A DNA stretch of 39,531 bases. Source: Cytophagales bacterium (GTDB lineage: Bacteria > Bacteroidota > Bacteroidia > Cytophagales > Cytophagaceae). Shown in pieces: positions 1 through 9,183 of the stretch. The notes below the pieces were generated by a model, which made no database searches, was not told the DNA's origin, and worked only from the letters and a program-made list of their open reading frames with translations. The number at the start of each line of letters is the position of its first letter. The first letter of the stretch is position 1. The stretch spans positions 1 through 39,531 of the forward strand of contig JAAFID010000012.1 in assembly GCA_013297765.1 (NCBI GenBank). Reading direction: 5' to 3'. The translations under genes were made by a program, and so were the position numbers.

Positions 1-2157
1 ACGCCTTACAAATTTGAACAATGTTTAATTGCTTATGAAGACCGCTATTTTTACTATCATCCGGGTATCAACATAGTTGCCATATCAAAAGTAATTGTAG
101 AAAATTTAAAAAAAGGAACACGAAAGAGAGGTGGCAGTACGCTTACCATGCAATTGGCACGATTAACTAGGGGAAACAAATCACGCACCTATTTGGAAAA
201 AATAATAGAAATGTGGCTGGCTATCAGAATTGAATGCAGCTATAGCAAATCTTCCATTTTGAATTATTATGCTTGCAATGCTCCTTTCGGTGGAAATGTG
301 GTAGGCGTTTACACAGCATCATGGCGGTATTTTGGGCGAGATGCCAATCAACTTTCTTGGGCCGAGGCAGCGTTATTGGCGGTTTTGCCGAATGCTCCAT
401 CGCTCATCTACCCAGGCAAAAATCATGATTTGCTATTGCGAAAAAGGAATGGTTTGCTTTACAGATTATTTGAAAATAAAACCATAGACGCCACCACTTA
501 CAAACTATCGTTGCAAGAAGCAATTCCTGACAAGCCACTGGCTTTGCCACAACTTGCTCCGCATTTATTGCAACGTGGTATGCTAGAATATGGTGAGGGA
601 AATTTGTATCAAACCACTATAGTAAAAGAACTTCAACAGCAAACCATTGCGCTACTTGAAAAACACAGCAGCATTCTGAAAAACAACCAAATCAACAATG
701 CCTGTGCGTTGATACTGGATACGGAAACGGGCAATGTACTCGCCTATGTGGGCAACAATATTTCACATAAAAAATTGTACAACAATGATGTGGACATGAT
801 TGCCTCGAAAAGAAGTTCGGGCAGTATATTGAAACCAATTTTATATGCCTCGCTGATTCACAATGGCAGCATAGCACCACATACTTTGCTAGAAGATGTG
901 CCTACTCAAATAGGAGCCTACGCACCCAAAAATTTTAACCTCACTTTCGATGGTTTAGTTCCTGCCAGCGAAGCACTATCGAGGTCGCTCAATGTGCCAG
1001 CTGTAAAAATGCTGCAACAATATGGCGTTGCTCCCTTTATTCATCTACTAAAAAATGTGGGGTTTACTACTATCAATAAATCGGCCGACCATTATGGATT
1101 ATCGCTAATACTGGGCGGTGCAGAAGTAACGCCTTGGGATGTTGCTAGTGCCTACGCAAACATGGGACGAACCTTAATCAATTATAATTCAAACAGCAGT
1201 GGAAACAATATTTTACAACCCAATTACATTAAAAACAAAGCCGTAGAGAAATCCGTCAATACAACTACACCACTATCGGCAAGTAGTTTGTGGACTACCT
1301 TTCAAGCCATGACTGAGCTGGTGCGGCCTGAGCAATATGCAGCAAATAGTATTTTTTCATCTACACATAAAATAGCGTGGAAGACTGGAACTAGTTTTGG
1401 TTTTAGAGATGGATGGGCAGTAGGGTTAAATCAAAAATATACGGTAGTTGTATGGGTAGGCAATGCCGATGGCGAGGGCAGGCCAGGCCTTACTGGCATT
1501 GATGCTGCAGCCCCCCTCCTATTTTCAATTTTTAATAGTTTGAATCATCAGCAATGGTTTAAAAAACCAACCAAAGAATTGATTTTGGTTGAAACTTGCT
1601 TCGAATCTGGATTTAGAGTTTCGGAAAATTGCCCTACAAAAAGAATAATTGAAGCACCTACATCGGTGTTGAAATCGCCAGCTTGCCCGTTTCACAAAAT
1701 AATTCATACAGATTCTAGTGGTAGATTTCAAGTGAATAGCCTATGCTACCCAGTAGTACAAATGAAACATAAACCCTATTTTATATTAACACCGTTACAA
1801 CTGTGCTTTTACAAAAGAAAACATCTCGAATATGTAGCCCCACCGCCCTTGCTAGAAGGTTGCCAAGACGAAAGTGCATTCTCTTCATTCGATGTCATAT
1901 ATCCTCGACAGGGATTTAAAGTTTACCTACCCATAGATGAACAAGGTTATAGCAACGAGATAATTATGGATGCCACACATAGTAGAGCAAATTCAAAGTT
2001 GTATTGGTATTTGGATAAAACATATTTGGGAGAAACCCTGAATTATCATCAAATGGCTGCACACCCTGCAATAGGTAAGCACTTACTGACTATTGTAGAC
2101 CAGCGTGGTAAAACTGTAAAAATTGGTTTTGAAATAGTGGGAAAGAAGAATAAATAA
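1..2157 (+). CDS. pbpC: Penicillin-binding protein 1C-type bifunctional peptidoglycan synthase, 5' end outside window
   Basis: The reading frame is open from base 1, so the Met at 148 is internal and the gene is cut by the window edge; 718 residues are visible. The GT51 glycosyltransferase domain is seen from EDRYFYYHPG (catalytic Glu at visible residue 13) and RGGSTLTMQLAR. The transpeptidase domain follows with SILK (catalytic Ser about visible residue 275), SLN (about 329) and KTGTS (about 461). A C-terminal beta domain of the BiPBP_C type ends the protein. PBP1C enzymes polymerise and may crosslink peptidoglycan at the outer face of the inner membrane; the membrane anchor must lie upstream of the window. 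In many bacteria this gene sits beside an alpha-2-macroglobulin gene, which could lie outside. Confidence 0.93.
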   Translation, partial: TPYKFEQCLIAYEDRYFYYHPGINIVAISKVIVENLKKGTRKRGGSTLTMQLARLTRGNKSRTYLEKIIEMWLAIRIECSYSKSSILNYYACNAPFGGNVVGVYTASWRYFGRDANQLSWAEAALLAVLPNAPSLIYPGKNHDLLLRKRNGLLYRLFENKTIDATTYKLSLQEAIPDKPLALPQLAPHLLQRGMLEYGEGNLYQTTIVKELQQQTIALLEKHSSILKNNQINNACALILDTETGNVLAYVGNNISHKKLYNNDVDMIASKRSSGSILKPILYASLIHNGSIAPHTLLEDVPTQIGAYAPKNFNLTFDGLVPASEALSRSLNVPAVKMLQQYGVAPFIHLLKNVGFTTINKSADHYGLSLILGGAEVTPWDVASAYANMGRTLINYNSNSSGNNILQPNYIKNKAVEKSVNTTTPLSASSLWTTFQAMTELVRPEQYAANSIFSSTHKIAWKTGTSFGFRDGWAVGLNQKYTVVVWVGNADGEGRPGLTGIDAAAPLLFSIFNSLNHQQWFKKPTKELILVETCFESGFRVSENCPTKRIIEAPTSVLKSPACPFHKIIHTDSSGRFQVNSLCYPVVQMKHKPYFILTPLQLCFYKRKHLEYVAPPPLLEGCQDESAFSSFDVIYPRQGFKVYLPIDEQGYSNEIIMDATHSRANSKLYWYLDKTYLGETLNYHQMAAHPAIGKHLLTIVDQRGKTVKIGFEIVGKKNK

Positions 2158-2178
2158 GAAAGTGAATATTTCTTCCCC

Positions 2179-3219
2179 TTAACTTTTATCTCCCAACAGC
2201 CTACGTGTGGGAAATGGTATAGAAATGCCTTGAATTTTAAATTCTTTCTGAATACTTTTTATAAACTTATGCCTTATATTGGCTCGGTCTATAATTGTTT
2301 GGGCTTTTAAAAATACCTCGCAATTGATACTGCTTTCGCCAAATTCTTTAAACTGCACAAAAGGAATATATTCTTTTACACCCTCTACCTCTTCTTCCAT
2401 CATCTTTGTAGCTACTGCAATCAATACCTGCTCCACGTGCTCCAAATCACTTTCATAGTCCACCCCTATTTTTACAATTACAAATACCTCCAATAAGGGT
2501 GTACTATAGTTTTTGATAATAGAAGAGGCTACTTTGGTATTGGGAATAATGATATTGTTGTTGGTTTGCTCTCTCAATAAAGTATTTCGCCAAGTAATAT
2601 CTTCGATGATGCCCTCTTGACCATTCTCTAACTGTATAAAATCGCCTTGCCGCAGCCTGCGTCCAGCAATAACATTTAAGCCAGCAAAAAGATTTGCCAA
2701 AGTATCTTGCAGGGCTAGTGCAACCGCCAACCCACCTACGCCAAGGGCCGTGATGATAGGTGTAATGGAAATACCCAACTGCTGCAATACAAATACAAAA
2801 CCGAGTATAAAAATAGTAATTCGGGTAACATTGATAAAAATAGAGCTACCAGGAAACGCACCCTCTGACCTACCTGGCAATAACTTTACAAAACCTACCG
2901 CTATGCGAGCAATCACAATAGTTACTAATAGCACAATAACTACCATAGTACATTTAGTAATCTTTGTATGAATGGCTTCTGGTAGTGATAGCTCTAGCGT
3001 TGCGAAATAAATACCCAACGCAATGATAATGTATTTTAAAATATTTTTAATGGCAGCAATAAATATATCGTCGCCTTCCCACTCGGTGAACGAGGCTATC
3101 TTTTGTAACTTTTTAAGTACGATTTTATCTACAAAAAAAGCAAAAATACAACTACCCAATACCGTAAAAATAGGCGCTATAAAAGGTTGAATGGTGCCAA
3201 TAATTGTAGAATAATCCAT
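2179..3219 (-). CDS. Small-conductance mechanosensitive channel, MscS family
   Basis: 346 residues. About four to five hydrophobic segments occupy the first 180 residues, followed by the MscS pore-helix and beta-domain signature: GGLAVALALQDTLANLFAG, then GDFIQLENGQEGIIEDITWRN and IPNTKVASSIIKNYS. The Gly/Ala-rich pore helix and the cytoplasmic beta domain are both present, so the channel looks complete. It would open under membrane tension and release solutes during hypo-osmotic shock. It converges with the PBP1C gene across 21 bases. The gene upstream is divergent, so it is probably transcribed alone. Confidence 0.92.
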   Translation of the reverse strand: MDYSTIIGTIQPFIAPIFTVLGSCIFAFFVDKIVLKKLQKIASFTEWEGDDIFIAAIKNILKYIIIALGIYFATLELSLPEAIHTKITKCTMVVIVLLVTIVIARIAVGFVKLLPGRSEGAFPGSSIFINVTRITIFILGFVFVLQQLGISITPIITALGVGGLAVALALQDTLANLFAGLNVIAGRRLRQGDFIQLENGQEGIIEDITWRNTLLREQTNNNIIIPNTKVASSIIKNYSTPLLEVFVIVKIGVDYESDLEHVEQVLIAVATKMMEEEVEGVKEYIPFVQFKEFGESSINCEVFLKAQTIIDRANIRHKFIKSIQKEFKIQGISIPFPTRRLLGDKS

Positions 3220-3329
3220 CTGAAGGTATTGATTTAAAAAATCAAAGTTACAGCTTCTATAGAATTTTGCCTATCATTTTTTATACGCAACAATTCAACT
3301 ACTTTTACAACACCAATTAAACTAAAGGC

Positions 3330-3554
3330 ATGACTACCCCCCAAGGAGAAGTATTGATAAAACTAGTATCGACACCAATGCCTTTTGGCAAATTTAAAGG
3401 CGTATTGCTTTGCGATTTACCAGTAAGTTACCTAGAGTGGTTTCAGCGAAAAGGTTTTCCTGCTGGTACACTTGGTATGTGGCTAGCCACTATATATGAA
3501 ATAAAAATAAACGGACTTGAAGATTTGCTAAAACCGTTGAAAAAGATGAAATGA
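3330..3554 (+). CDS. DUF3820 family small protein
   Basis: 74 residues. The block MPFGKFKGVLLCDLP followed by SYLEWFQRKGFP is the hallmark of DUF3820, sometimes labelled a quorum-sensing-regulated virulence factor family. The molecular function is not established, and the residues look soluble and basic at the C-terminus (LKPLKKMK). The Met at 3330 is the only plausible start. The MOSC gene follows 86 bases downstream on the same strand, but no functional link is evident. Confidence 0.8.
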   Translation: MTTPQGEVLIKLVSTPMPFGKFKGVLLCDLPVSYLEWFQRKGFPAGTLGMWLATIYEIKINGLEDLLKPLKKMK

Positions 3555-3640
3555 GTAGTTGATTTTGTTGAACTATACAGAATTTATAATAAAGCAACAG
3601 TAATTTACTAAACACCTGTATATAAATACTATCATACAAT

Positions 3641-4309
3641 ATGAATAAGGACATACTAATTCAATCTATTAATATCAAAGATAAACCCGAAATATTAGTA
3701 GCCGAACATCAATCTGTCACTACCTCATTCAAGAAAGAGAGTATTGGCAAGCAATCTATTTTTTTAACCAAAACGGGTTTTCTGGGCGATAGCGTTTCTC
3801 ATAAAGCTGTTCATGGTGGCAATGATAAGGCTATATGCTGTTATAGTGCCGTTCATTTTCCTTATTGGCATGCACAACTTGGTCTCGATTTTGTGCCTGC
3901 GGCTTTTGGCGAAAATCTTACCTTGGAAGGTGAAAACAGTATCGAAGAAAAAGTTTTTATTGGCGACAGATACCAATTGGGAGAAGCCATTGTAGAAGTG
4001 TCAGAACCTCGAGGTCCTTGCTATATTATTGGTATAAGGCACAACTACAAACCATTTCCCAAGCTATGCCAAGATACTGGATATACTGGATTTTATCTTA
4101 GAACTATCGAGGCAGGAAAGGTAAATGTTGAAGATGGTCTAAAGCATATTTATTCTCATCCCGAGAAAATATCAGTCATGATGGTAAATAAGATTCGTTA
4201 CCACGACACAAAAAACTTGCAAGAATTGCAAAGGTTGGTAAATTTAAAAGAACTCACATTAGAATGGCGAGAAAAATTTGAAGTATTACTAAATAAAATC
4301 AATTCATAA
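3641..4309 (+). CDS. MOSC domain-containing protein (YiiM-like)
   Basis: 222 residues. The MOSC core is visible as KAVHGGNDKAICCYS, FGENLTLEG, FIGDRYQLGEAIVEVSEPR and the conserved Cys in PRGPC (about residue 128), followed by the GFYLRTIEAGKV strand. MOSC domains carry sulfur or molybdenum cofactor in molybdenum cofactor sulfurases and mARC-type enzymes; the stand-alone YiiM group detoxifies N-hydroxylated bases. The C-terminal approximately 50 residues resemble the YiiM 3-alpha region. No molybdopterin biosynthesis gene is nearby, so the substrate is unknown. Confidence 0.88.
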   Translation: MNKDILIQSINIKDKPEILVAEHQSVTTSFKKESIGKQSIFLTKTGFLGDSVSHKAVHGGNDKAICCYSAVHFPYWHAQLGLDFVPAAFGENLTLEGENSIEEKVFIGDRYQLGEAIVEVSEPRGPCYIIGIRHNYKPFPKLCQDTGYTGFYLRTIEAGKVNVEDGLKHIYSHPEKISVMMVNKIRYHDTKNLQELQRLVNLKELTLEWREKFEVLLNKINS

Positions 4310-4325
4310 CTCATCATTCATCACT
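4301..4325. repeat. ATTCA/CATCA-type simple repeat, left copy
   Basis: Low-complexity run with units such as ATTCAT, CATAACTC and CATTCATCACT. The 11-mer CATTCATCACT (4315-4325) recurs at 5275-5285 on the other side of the esterase gene. Repeats of this style are common in Bacteroidota intergenic DNA. Confidence 0.5.
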
Positions 4326-5233
4326 TACTCCACCGTCTTCCTAAAAACCTGCAAATGTCCAAACATGCTGAGAAAGCAGTTTGCATTCCACTCATGGCCA
4401 CCAGGGTATTCGGCATAGATGTAGGGAATTTTATATTCTTCTAGCATGTTGCGAAATTGGTGGTTGGTTTTGTATAGAAAATCCTCTCGACCTACTTCCA
4501 CAATTATAGCGACATCTTTTCTGGCTTTTATTTTATTAATCAAATTGAAGCAACTGTTCAGGTGATAGCTTTCTTGGTTTTTCCAATACGAACCTAATAC
4601 AGGAAGAGGAAAGGCTGCATCGTCCCAGTTCAAATCTTGTACACCTGTAGCAAGGTTCAGCACCCCTGCACGATTTATGGCCACCGAAAACGTTTCAGGA
4701 TAGCGGCACAGCAAACTTACTGCACCATAGCCACCCATGCTGAATCCCGCTAAAAACCTACCTTCACGTGTGTTGGTAGTGCGAAAATTTTGATCTATAA
4801 ATTTGGGAATTTCTTCACCCACATAAGTTGCAAATTTGGCCATGCTATCTAATGGTGAATCTATATAAAAGCTATTGCCCGTAATGGGTGTGACAATGAT
4901 GACTTGAAACAATTCTGCCATTTCTAATATCTTGGTAGCGGGGTTGTTTAAGCTACGAATACCTTGTTCATTCAGCGGTTGTCCATTGACCCCATGAAGC
5001 AAATAAACAGTAGGGTATTTGAGTTTGGAAGTCTCATATTTGGTGGGTAAAAATACCAGTACAGGCATTGATTTATTTAAGGCTGTACTTTGAATTGTTT
5101 TGCAAATTCCATAATTGTAGTTGGCTTCTTGCACTACATAACCATTGTCTTTTTTCGGTTTTGCAGTCTGACCATAACCTACAAGGCTTACAAACAGTGT
5201 AGCTACAAAAATCACAGCGAATTTCTTTTTCAT
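4325..5233 (-). CDS. Secreted esterase, alpha/beta-hydrolase fold (putative esterase, PF00756-like)
   Basis: 302 residues with an N-terminal signal peptide (MKKKFAVIFVATLFVSLVGY, then GQTAKP). The nucleophile elbow is GFSMGGYGA; a candidate acid is the Asp in VGREDF, and the His of GGHEWN is the probable triad base. The sequence YLLHGVNGQ supplies the oxyanion-side HG motif. This fits the esterase D / feruloyl-esterase-like group, which hydrolyses acyl esters of carbohydrates or acyl-glutathiones; the signal peptide argues for a periplasmic or extracellular ester substrate. The gene stands alone between simple repeats. The substrate cannot be told from the sequence. Confidence 0.85.
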   Translation of the reverse strand: MKKKFAVIFVATLFVSLVGYGQTAKPKKDNGYVVQEANYNYGICKTIQSTALNKSMPVLVFLPTKYETSKLKYPTVYLLHGVNGQPLNEQGIRSLNNPATKILEMAELFQVIIVTPITGNSFYIDSPLDSMAKFATYVGEEIPKFIDQNFRTTNTREGRFLAGFSMGGYGAVSLLCRYPETFSVAINRAGVLNLATGVQDLNWDDAAFPLPVLGSYWKNQESYHLNSCFNLINKIKARKDVAIIVEVGREDFLYKTNHQFRNMLEEYKIPYIYAEYPGGHEWNANCFLSMFGHLQVFRKTVE

Positions 5234-5260
5234 ATATTTTATTTTTTTATTAACAAACCT

Positions 5261-5293
5261 AATTCAACATTCAACATTCATCACTCATAACTC
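5261..5293. repeat. ATTCA-type simple repeat, right copy
   Basis: Run of ATTCAAC, ATTCAAC, ATTCATC, ACTCATA and ACTC units between the esterase start and the dehydrogenase stop codon. It shares CATTCATCACT and CATAACTC with 4301-4325. Confidence 0.5.
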
Positions 5294-8102
5294 AAACACT
5301 CACCTCATCTACCAAATATAAAATTGATTCGTAATTTTTACCCACCCCATCAGAGAGGGCAATTTCACAGGTTTTTGCAGAAGAATAGTAACCGTCGTAT
5401 TGCATTTGTTTTACTTCGCTTGACTCGTGAGCCACGGCAGATGTCGTAAGTTTGGGATATAGAAAACCTCTATCGCCCGCCATACCGCAGCAATTGGCAG
5501 CGTCTGGCATAGTAAATTGTGTGGAGCAAGCCTTTCCTATGGTTTTTAGTTTGGCAAGGTTGCCTAGTTTGGTGAGCGAACAAACGGGGTGAAACACTAC
5601 GTTTTCTTTGGGTGCAGCGACATTTAATAGCGGCAACAATTGGTCAGCCAAATAATCTACACTGTCTAGAATTTTGATTTTAGACAGTCTGATTTGATTT
5701 TCTGGAGTCAAAAATTTATTGGCTTGAAGTAATGTGTAAGTGCAAGAGCTCACATCTAGTACCAGCGGTAGTTTGCCTTGCGCTGTCCATTCCCATGCCG
5801 CCGCCACGGTTTTGTTCATCATCAATTCGGCGGCGGGGTTAAAGCCTTTAGAAGAGAATACTTGCCCGCAACAATGCCCTTGAACTTTATCAGCTATTTT
5901 TACCTTTTGCCCTGCTTTGCCTGCAACACTAAGGAAAGTGTCTATAATATTTTTCTTTCCATATTCTGATGCTCCCATGGCTCTAGAGATACAAGTGGGC
6001 AAATACACCACGTCGGCATTGGTACTGCTTGTTTTAGGTAACTTGGCTGGGGCTGTTAGGTGCAAACTCCACAATGGAAATGGAGGAATTATTTTCTTAA
6101 TTAATAAAGTAAAATTGGTCATGGTATTTTTACCAAATACTTTATTGACGCCAGTACCAAAGCGTATGGCAAATTTGACCAAAGACTCTACCGTATAGAA
6201 ATTTTTTGAAACTAACAGTGCAATTTTATTGGCCGTTGGCGAATGGTTTTCTTTTCTCAATCTTTTTACCAGTTCCCCGGTATTGATGTCAACAGGGCAG
6301 TCTGTAGCACACATACCATCTACAGCACAAGTGTCTAGCCCATCGAACTGGTATTCTTCTACTAGTTTTTTATAATTTACAGTGTCAGATTTTGACTTCA
6401 TAGTCGCCAATGCCCTACGTACCACTATTCTTTGGCGAGGGGTAAGTGTGTAGTCACGGCTGGGGCAGCTTCGTTCGCAATAGCCGCACTCTATACACTT
6501 GTCTACCTCTGCCTCTACAATGGGCATGGATTTTAAATTTTTCAAATGTGCCAATCGGTCTTCGTTGATAATAACCCCAGGGTTTAGGATGCCATTGGGG
6601 TCTAGCACCTGCTTTATTTTTTTCATGATGGCATAAGCATCACCACCCCATTCTGTCTCTACAAATGGAGCCATATTGCGACCTGTACCGTGTTCTGCCT
6701 TCAATGTGCCTTGGTATTTGTTCACTACCAACTGCACTACATCGTCCATGAATGCTTGGTAGCGAGTAACATCAGTAGGCGTATTGAATGATTGAGAAAC
6801 CACAAAATGAATATTTCCATCTTTGGCGTGGCCAAATATGATACCGTTGTCGTACCCATGCTTGTCAAACAAAAGTTGTGTGTCCACCACCGCATCTGCT
6901 AACCTGTCTAGTGGGAAAGCAATGTCTTCAAGCAATACCGTAGTACCTTGTTTGCGTACTGCACCTACAGATGGGAACATTCCTTTGCGAAGTTTCCATA
7001 AAAAATATTGTTGGTAAGCGTCTGTAGTGAAGCTAGGAATGTGAAGTAGGCTTAGCTCTGAAAAATATTTGCTTGCATGCGATAGTTTTCTTTCCAATTC
7101 TTCTTGCGTATGTGCTTGGTACTCGCAAAGCAATGCTGCTGCACCTTCTGGCAAGTTTTTTAGTTCATCTGGTACTCCCTTAATCATCTCAATCGACCGC
7201 AATGCTGGCCTATCCATCAACTCCAGTGCGTCGGCTTTTGAATCTATCAACGGCAGTATAGCTGAACAGGCTGCATGAATGGTTTCGAAATATAAAAGAC
7301 CAGTAGATTTGAATGGAAGGTCAGCAACTGTTTCCATCACTGCCTCTGCAATGAAGCCCAGTGTGCCTTCTGCACCTATCATCAGGTGAGCCAGAATGTC
7401 TAGCGGATGCTCATAATCTATCAAAGAATTTAACCCATAGCCCACCGTATTTTTAAGTTGGTATTTGCTGCGAATTTTATTAAGCAATGGTTCATTGCTT
7501 AATACCTCTAGCCGCAAGCCCATTAAACACTCGGCTACAGTTGGGCATTGGTCTAAGAATAAATTATAATCGCTTGGATTTTCAGTAGAGAAAACTTGTC
7601 CGTTTGGAAGAATTATTTTAATGTATTTGAGCGTATGGTAAGAGTTTTGGCTTACCCCACAGCACATGCCACTAGAGTTGTTAGAGAGAATGCCGCCCAT
7701 CATGGCCGAGTTAATGGAAGAAGGATCGGGTCCCATTTTCATTCCATATTTTTTCAAGGAAAGATTTACCCAAGAGCCAATAACACCTGGCTGTGTACGT
7801 ACTTGCTTGCCTTCCATTTCTGGTTTTACACTTCGCCAATGTTTTCCCAAATCAACGAGAATGCCATCGCTTATGGCTTGCCCCGAAAGGCTAGTGCCCC
7901 CACAACGAAAAGTCATGGGCATTTTAATGTCATTGCAAAGTTGAAACAAATCTTGAATCTCTTTTTCTGAAATCGGCAGCACCACGGCTTTAGGCGTAAG
8001 GTGATAAAATCCTGCATCGCTAGCGTAAGCTGTTACATCTATCAATCTATCTTTGATGCGGTCAGGTGCTATGAATTTTTCTAAATTATTTCTAAGATTC
8101 AT
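5292..8102 (-). CDS. FAD-linked dehydrogenase fused to Fe-S and CCG domains (D-lactate / D-2-hydroxyacid dehydrogenase type)
   Basis: 936 residues in four parts. Residues about 35-260 form the FAD-binding PCMH domain (FRCGGTSLSGQAISDGILVD; GGILSNNSSG). Residues about 265-515 form the FAD-oxidase C-terminal domain (FGHAKDGNIHF; AEHGTGRNM). Two 4Fe-4S sites follow: CIECGYCERSCP (Cys 536, 539, 542, 546) and CAVDGMCATDCP (Cys 592, 598, 602). The C-terminal third has the paired CCG motifs (HCCGQ and NCCGM) of GlpC/HdrD-type electron-transfer subunits. Such fusions oxidise D-lactate or D-2-hydroxyglutarate and pass electrons to quinone. The fusion looks intact. Substrate choice between D-lactate and D-2-hydroxyglutarate is not decided here. 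Confidence 0.9.
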   Translation of the reverse strand: MNLRNNLEKFIAPDRIKDRLIDVTAYASDAGFYHLTPKAVVLPISEKEIQDLFQLCNDIKMPMTFRCGGTSLSGQAISDGILVDLGKHWRSVKPEMEGKQVRTQPGVIGSWVNLSLKKYGMKMGPDPSSINSAMMGGILSNNSSGMCCGVSQNSYHTLKYIKIILPNGQVFSTENPSDYNLFLDQCPTVAECLMGLRLEVLSNEPLLNKIRSKYQLKNTVGYGLNSLIDYEHPLDILAHLMIGAEGTLGFIAEAVMETVADLPFKSTGLLYFETIHAACSAILPLIDSKADALELMDRPALRSIEMIKGVPDELKNLPEGAAALLCEYQAHTQEELERKLSHASKYFSELSLLHIPSFTTDAYQQYFLWKLRKGMFPSVGAVRKQGTTVLLEDIAFPLDRLADAVVDTQLLFDKHGYDNGIIFGHAKDGNIHFVVSQSFNTPTDVTRYQAFMDDVVQLVVNKYQGTLKAEHGTGRNMAPFVETEWGGDAYAIMKKIKQVLDPNGILNPGVIINEDRLAHLKNLKSMPIVEAEVDKCIECGYCERSCPSRDYTLTPRQRIVVRRALATMKSKSDTVNYKKLVEEYQFDGLDTCAVDGMCATDCPVDINTGELVKRLRKENHSPTANKIALLVSKNFYTVESLVKFAIRFGTGVNKVFGKNTMTNFTLLIKKIIPPFPLWSLHLTAPAKLPKTSSTNADVVYLPTCISRAMGASEYGKKNIIDTFLSVAGKAGQKVKIADKVQGHCCGQVFSSKGFNPAAELMMNKTVAAAWEWTAQGKLPLVLDVSSCTYTLLQANKFLTPENQIRLSKIKILDSVDYLADQLLPLLNVAAPKENVVFHPVCSLTKLGNLAKLKTIGKACSTQFTMPDAANCCGMAGDRGFLYPKLTTSAVAHESSEVKQMQYDGYYSSAKTCEIALSDGVGKNYESILYLVDEVSV

Positions 8103-8181
8103 GGGGGTTTGAGAGGGTAATCATTGATTAATAACACTAAAAATAGTATCATTGTTATCGGCTGCAAATCGAATACTACTA

Positions 8182-8757
8182 ATGAATAAAATTAAATCAA
8201 AAAATCAAAGATTGATAATGCGCCTAGCATATTTTCTGTTGCTGGCGTCTTTATTGGTTTTTGGTAGTTGTAAATCGTCAAAGAAAAACAAGGAAAATAA
8301 GCACAACCACCCATCGGTCAAGAAAGAGAAAGAGAAAAAGAAAGATAGAAAATCAGCCGAGGAAATTAGCGATAAAGCCAGTAAAGTGATTAAAACTGCT
8401 CGTTCGTACATTGGTACTAGCTACAAATATGGTGGAACTACACGTGCAGGCCTCGATTGTTCAGGGCTAATGTTGCTTTCGTTTAAAAGTATAGACTTGC
8501 AACTGCCTCGCAATTCGGAAGAGCAAAGCAAAGTGGGGGAACCAGTAGCAGTAAAAGATTTGAAGGCTGGCGATTTATTGTTTTTTTCTGATAAAAAAGG
8601 TCACAAAAAAATATCTCATGTGGGTTTAGTAACAGAGGTGCGAGATGAGGATAATATTAAATTTATTCATTCTACTACCAAGCTAGGCGTCGTTGAAAAC
8701 AACCTCAAATCTGAAATTTACTATCCTATTTTTTTAAAGGCGGTGAGGGTGTTTTGA
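8182..8757 (+). CDS. NlpC/P60 family lipoprotein (cell-wall endopeptidase)
   Basis: 191 residues from the Met at 8182. A lipobox ends in VFGSC, followed by a Lys/Glu-rich linker (KEKEKKKDRK). The NlpC/P60 domain has its catalytic Cys in LDCSGLM, His in SHVGLV and a third polar residue, His, in FIHSTT. Members cleave gamma-D-Glu-diaminopimelate bonds in peptidoglycan stems. Met codons at 8152, 8182 and 8218 are all possible: 8218 gives a compact 17-residue signal before the Cys, 8182 gives a more basic n-region. The earliest lies very near the divergent dehydrogenase start and is less likely. Confidence 0.9.
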   Translation: MNKIKSKNQRLIMRLAYFLLLASLLVFGSCKSSKKNKENKHNHPSVKKEKEKKKDRKSAEEISDKASKVIKTARSYIGTSYKYGGTTRAGLDCSGLMLLSFKSIDLQLPRNSEEQSKVGEPVAVKDLKAGDLLFFSDKKGHKKISHVGLVTEVRDEDNIKFIHSTTKLGVVENNLKSEIYYPIFLKAVRVF

Positions 8758-8839
8758 GTTTTTTGATGAAGATTTATAGTAGATTTGGTAGAATAATTTT
8801 GTTAGTTTGATAATCATTACAATAACTTAATTTTTAATT

Positions 8840-9147
8840 ATGATAAATCCAGATTTTCTTCGAGCTATTCCTTCTGTAATTGAGATTTTAAAAAAAATAA
8901 AGTAAAAGAGGCTTAGCTTTTTGGGTCGGTTGTTACGGAAAAATTCAGTACGAATAGTGATGTAGATTTTGTAATTAATTTTCAAGAAAATCTTCCTCTA
9001 GTTGAAACGGGAGAATTATGGTGGAATTTGCATGATAGCTTAAGAGAAAGCCTAAATCGAGAAATTGATTTAGTGTCAGAAAAAGCATTAAAAAATCCTT
9101 ATTTTATTAATGAAATCAACGCTACAAAAGTAAAAATTTATGGATAA
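8840..9147 (+). pseudogene. Broken MntA-type nucleotidyltransferase (antitoxin) gene
   Basis: The frame starting at ATG 8840 encodes MINPDFLRAIPSVIEILKK and stops at 8903. The shifted frame from 8902 carries the rest of the protein: an in-frame TAG at 8914-8916, then LFGSVVTEKFSTNSDVDF, which is the nucleotidyltransferase signature GSX10DXD, continuing to LNREIDLVSEK and ending KIYG with a stop at 9145-9147. So a frameshift and an amber codon both break the gene, while the catalytic motif itself is preserved, suggesting recent decay. Members of this family AMPylate and neutralise HepT toxins. The truncated partner follows directly. The gene differs clearly from the intact mntA at 14779-15075. 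Confidence 0.8.
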
Positions 9148-9183
9148 TGAAATTAAAAAATTATTGTATAATATTTTACATTA
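9140..9183 (+). pseudogene. Truncated HepT-like (DUF86) toxin gene start
   Basis: An ATG at 9140, overlapping the nucleotidyltransferase stop by 8 bases, begins MDNEIKKLLYNILH. This matches the usual N-terminus of HepT partners of this nucleotidyltransferase subgroup, and the overlap is the normal operon arrangement. After about 14 codons the similarity ends and the DNA continues as the tail of a T9SS cargo gene in another frame. The exact join is uncertain within about 10 bases. Confidence 0.55.

Noticed and set aside
148-2157. Met at 148 as the start of the penicillin-binding protein
   Set aside because: The same frame is open to base 1 and encodes the GT51 EDRYFYYHPG and RGGST motifs upstream, so the gene starts outside the window.
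5778-7970. Several plus-strand ORFs of 60-124 codons inside the FAD/Fe-S dehydrogenase
   Set aside because: They are antisense to a gene with continuous conserved motifs and lack any domain of their own.
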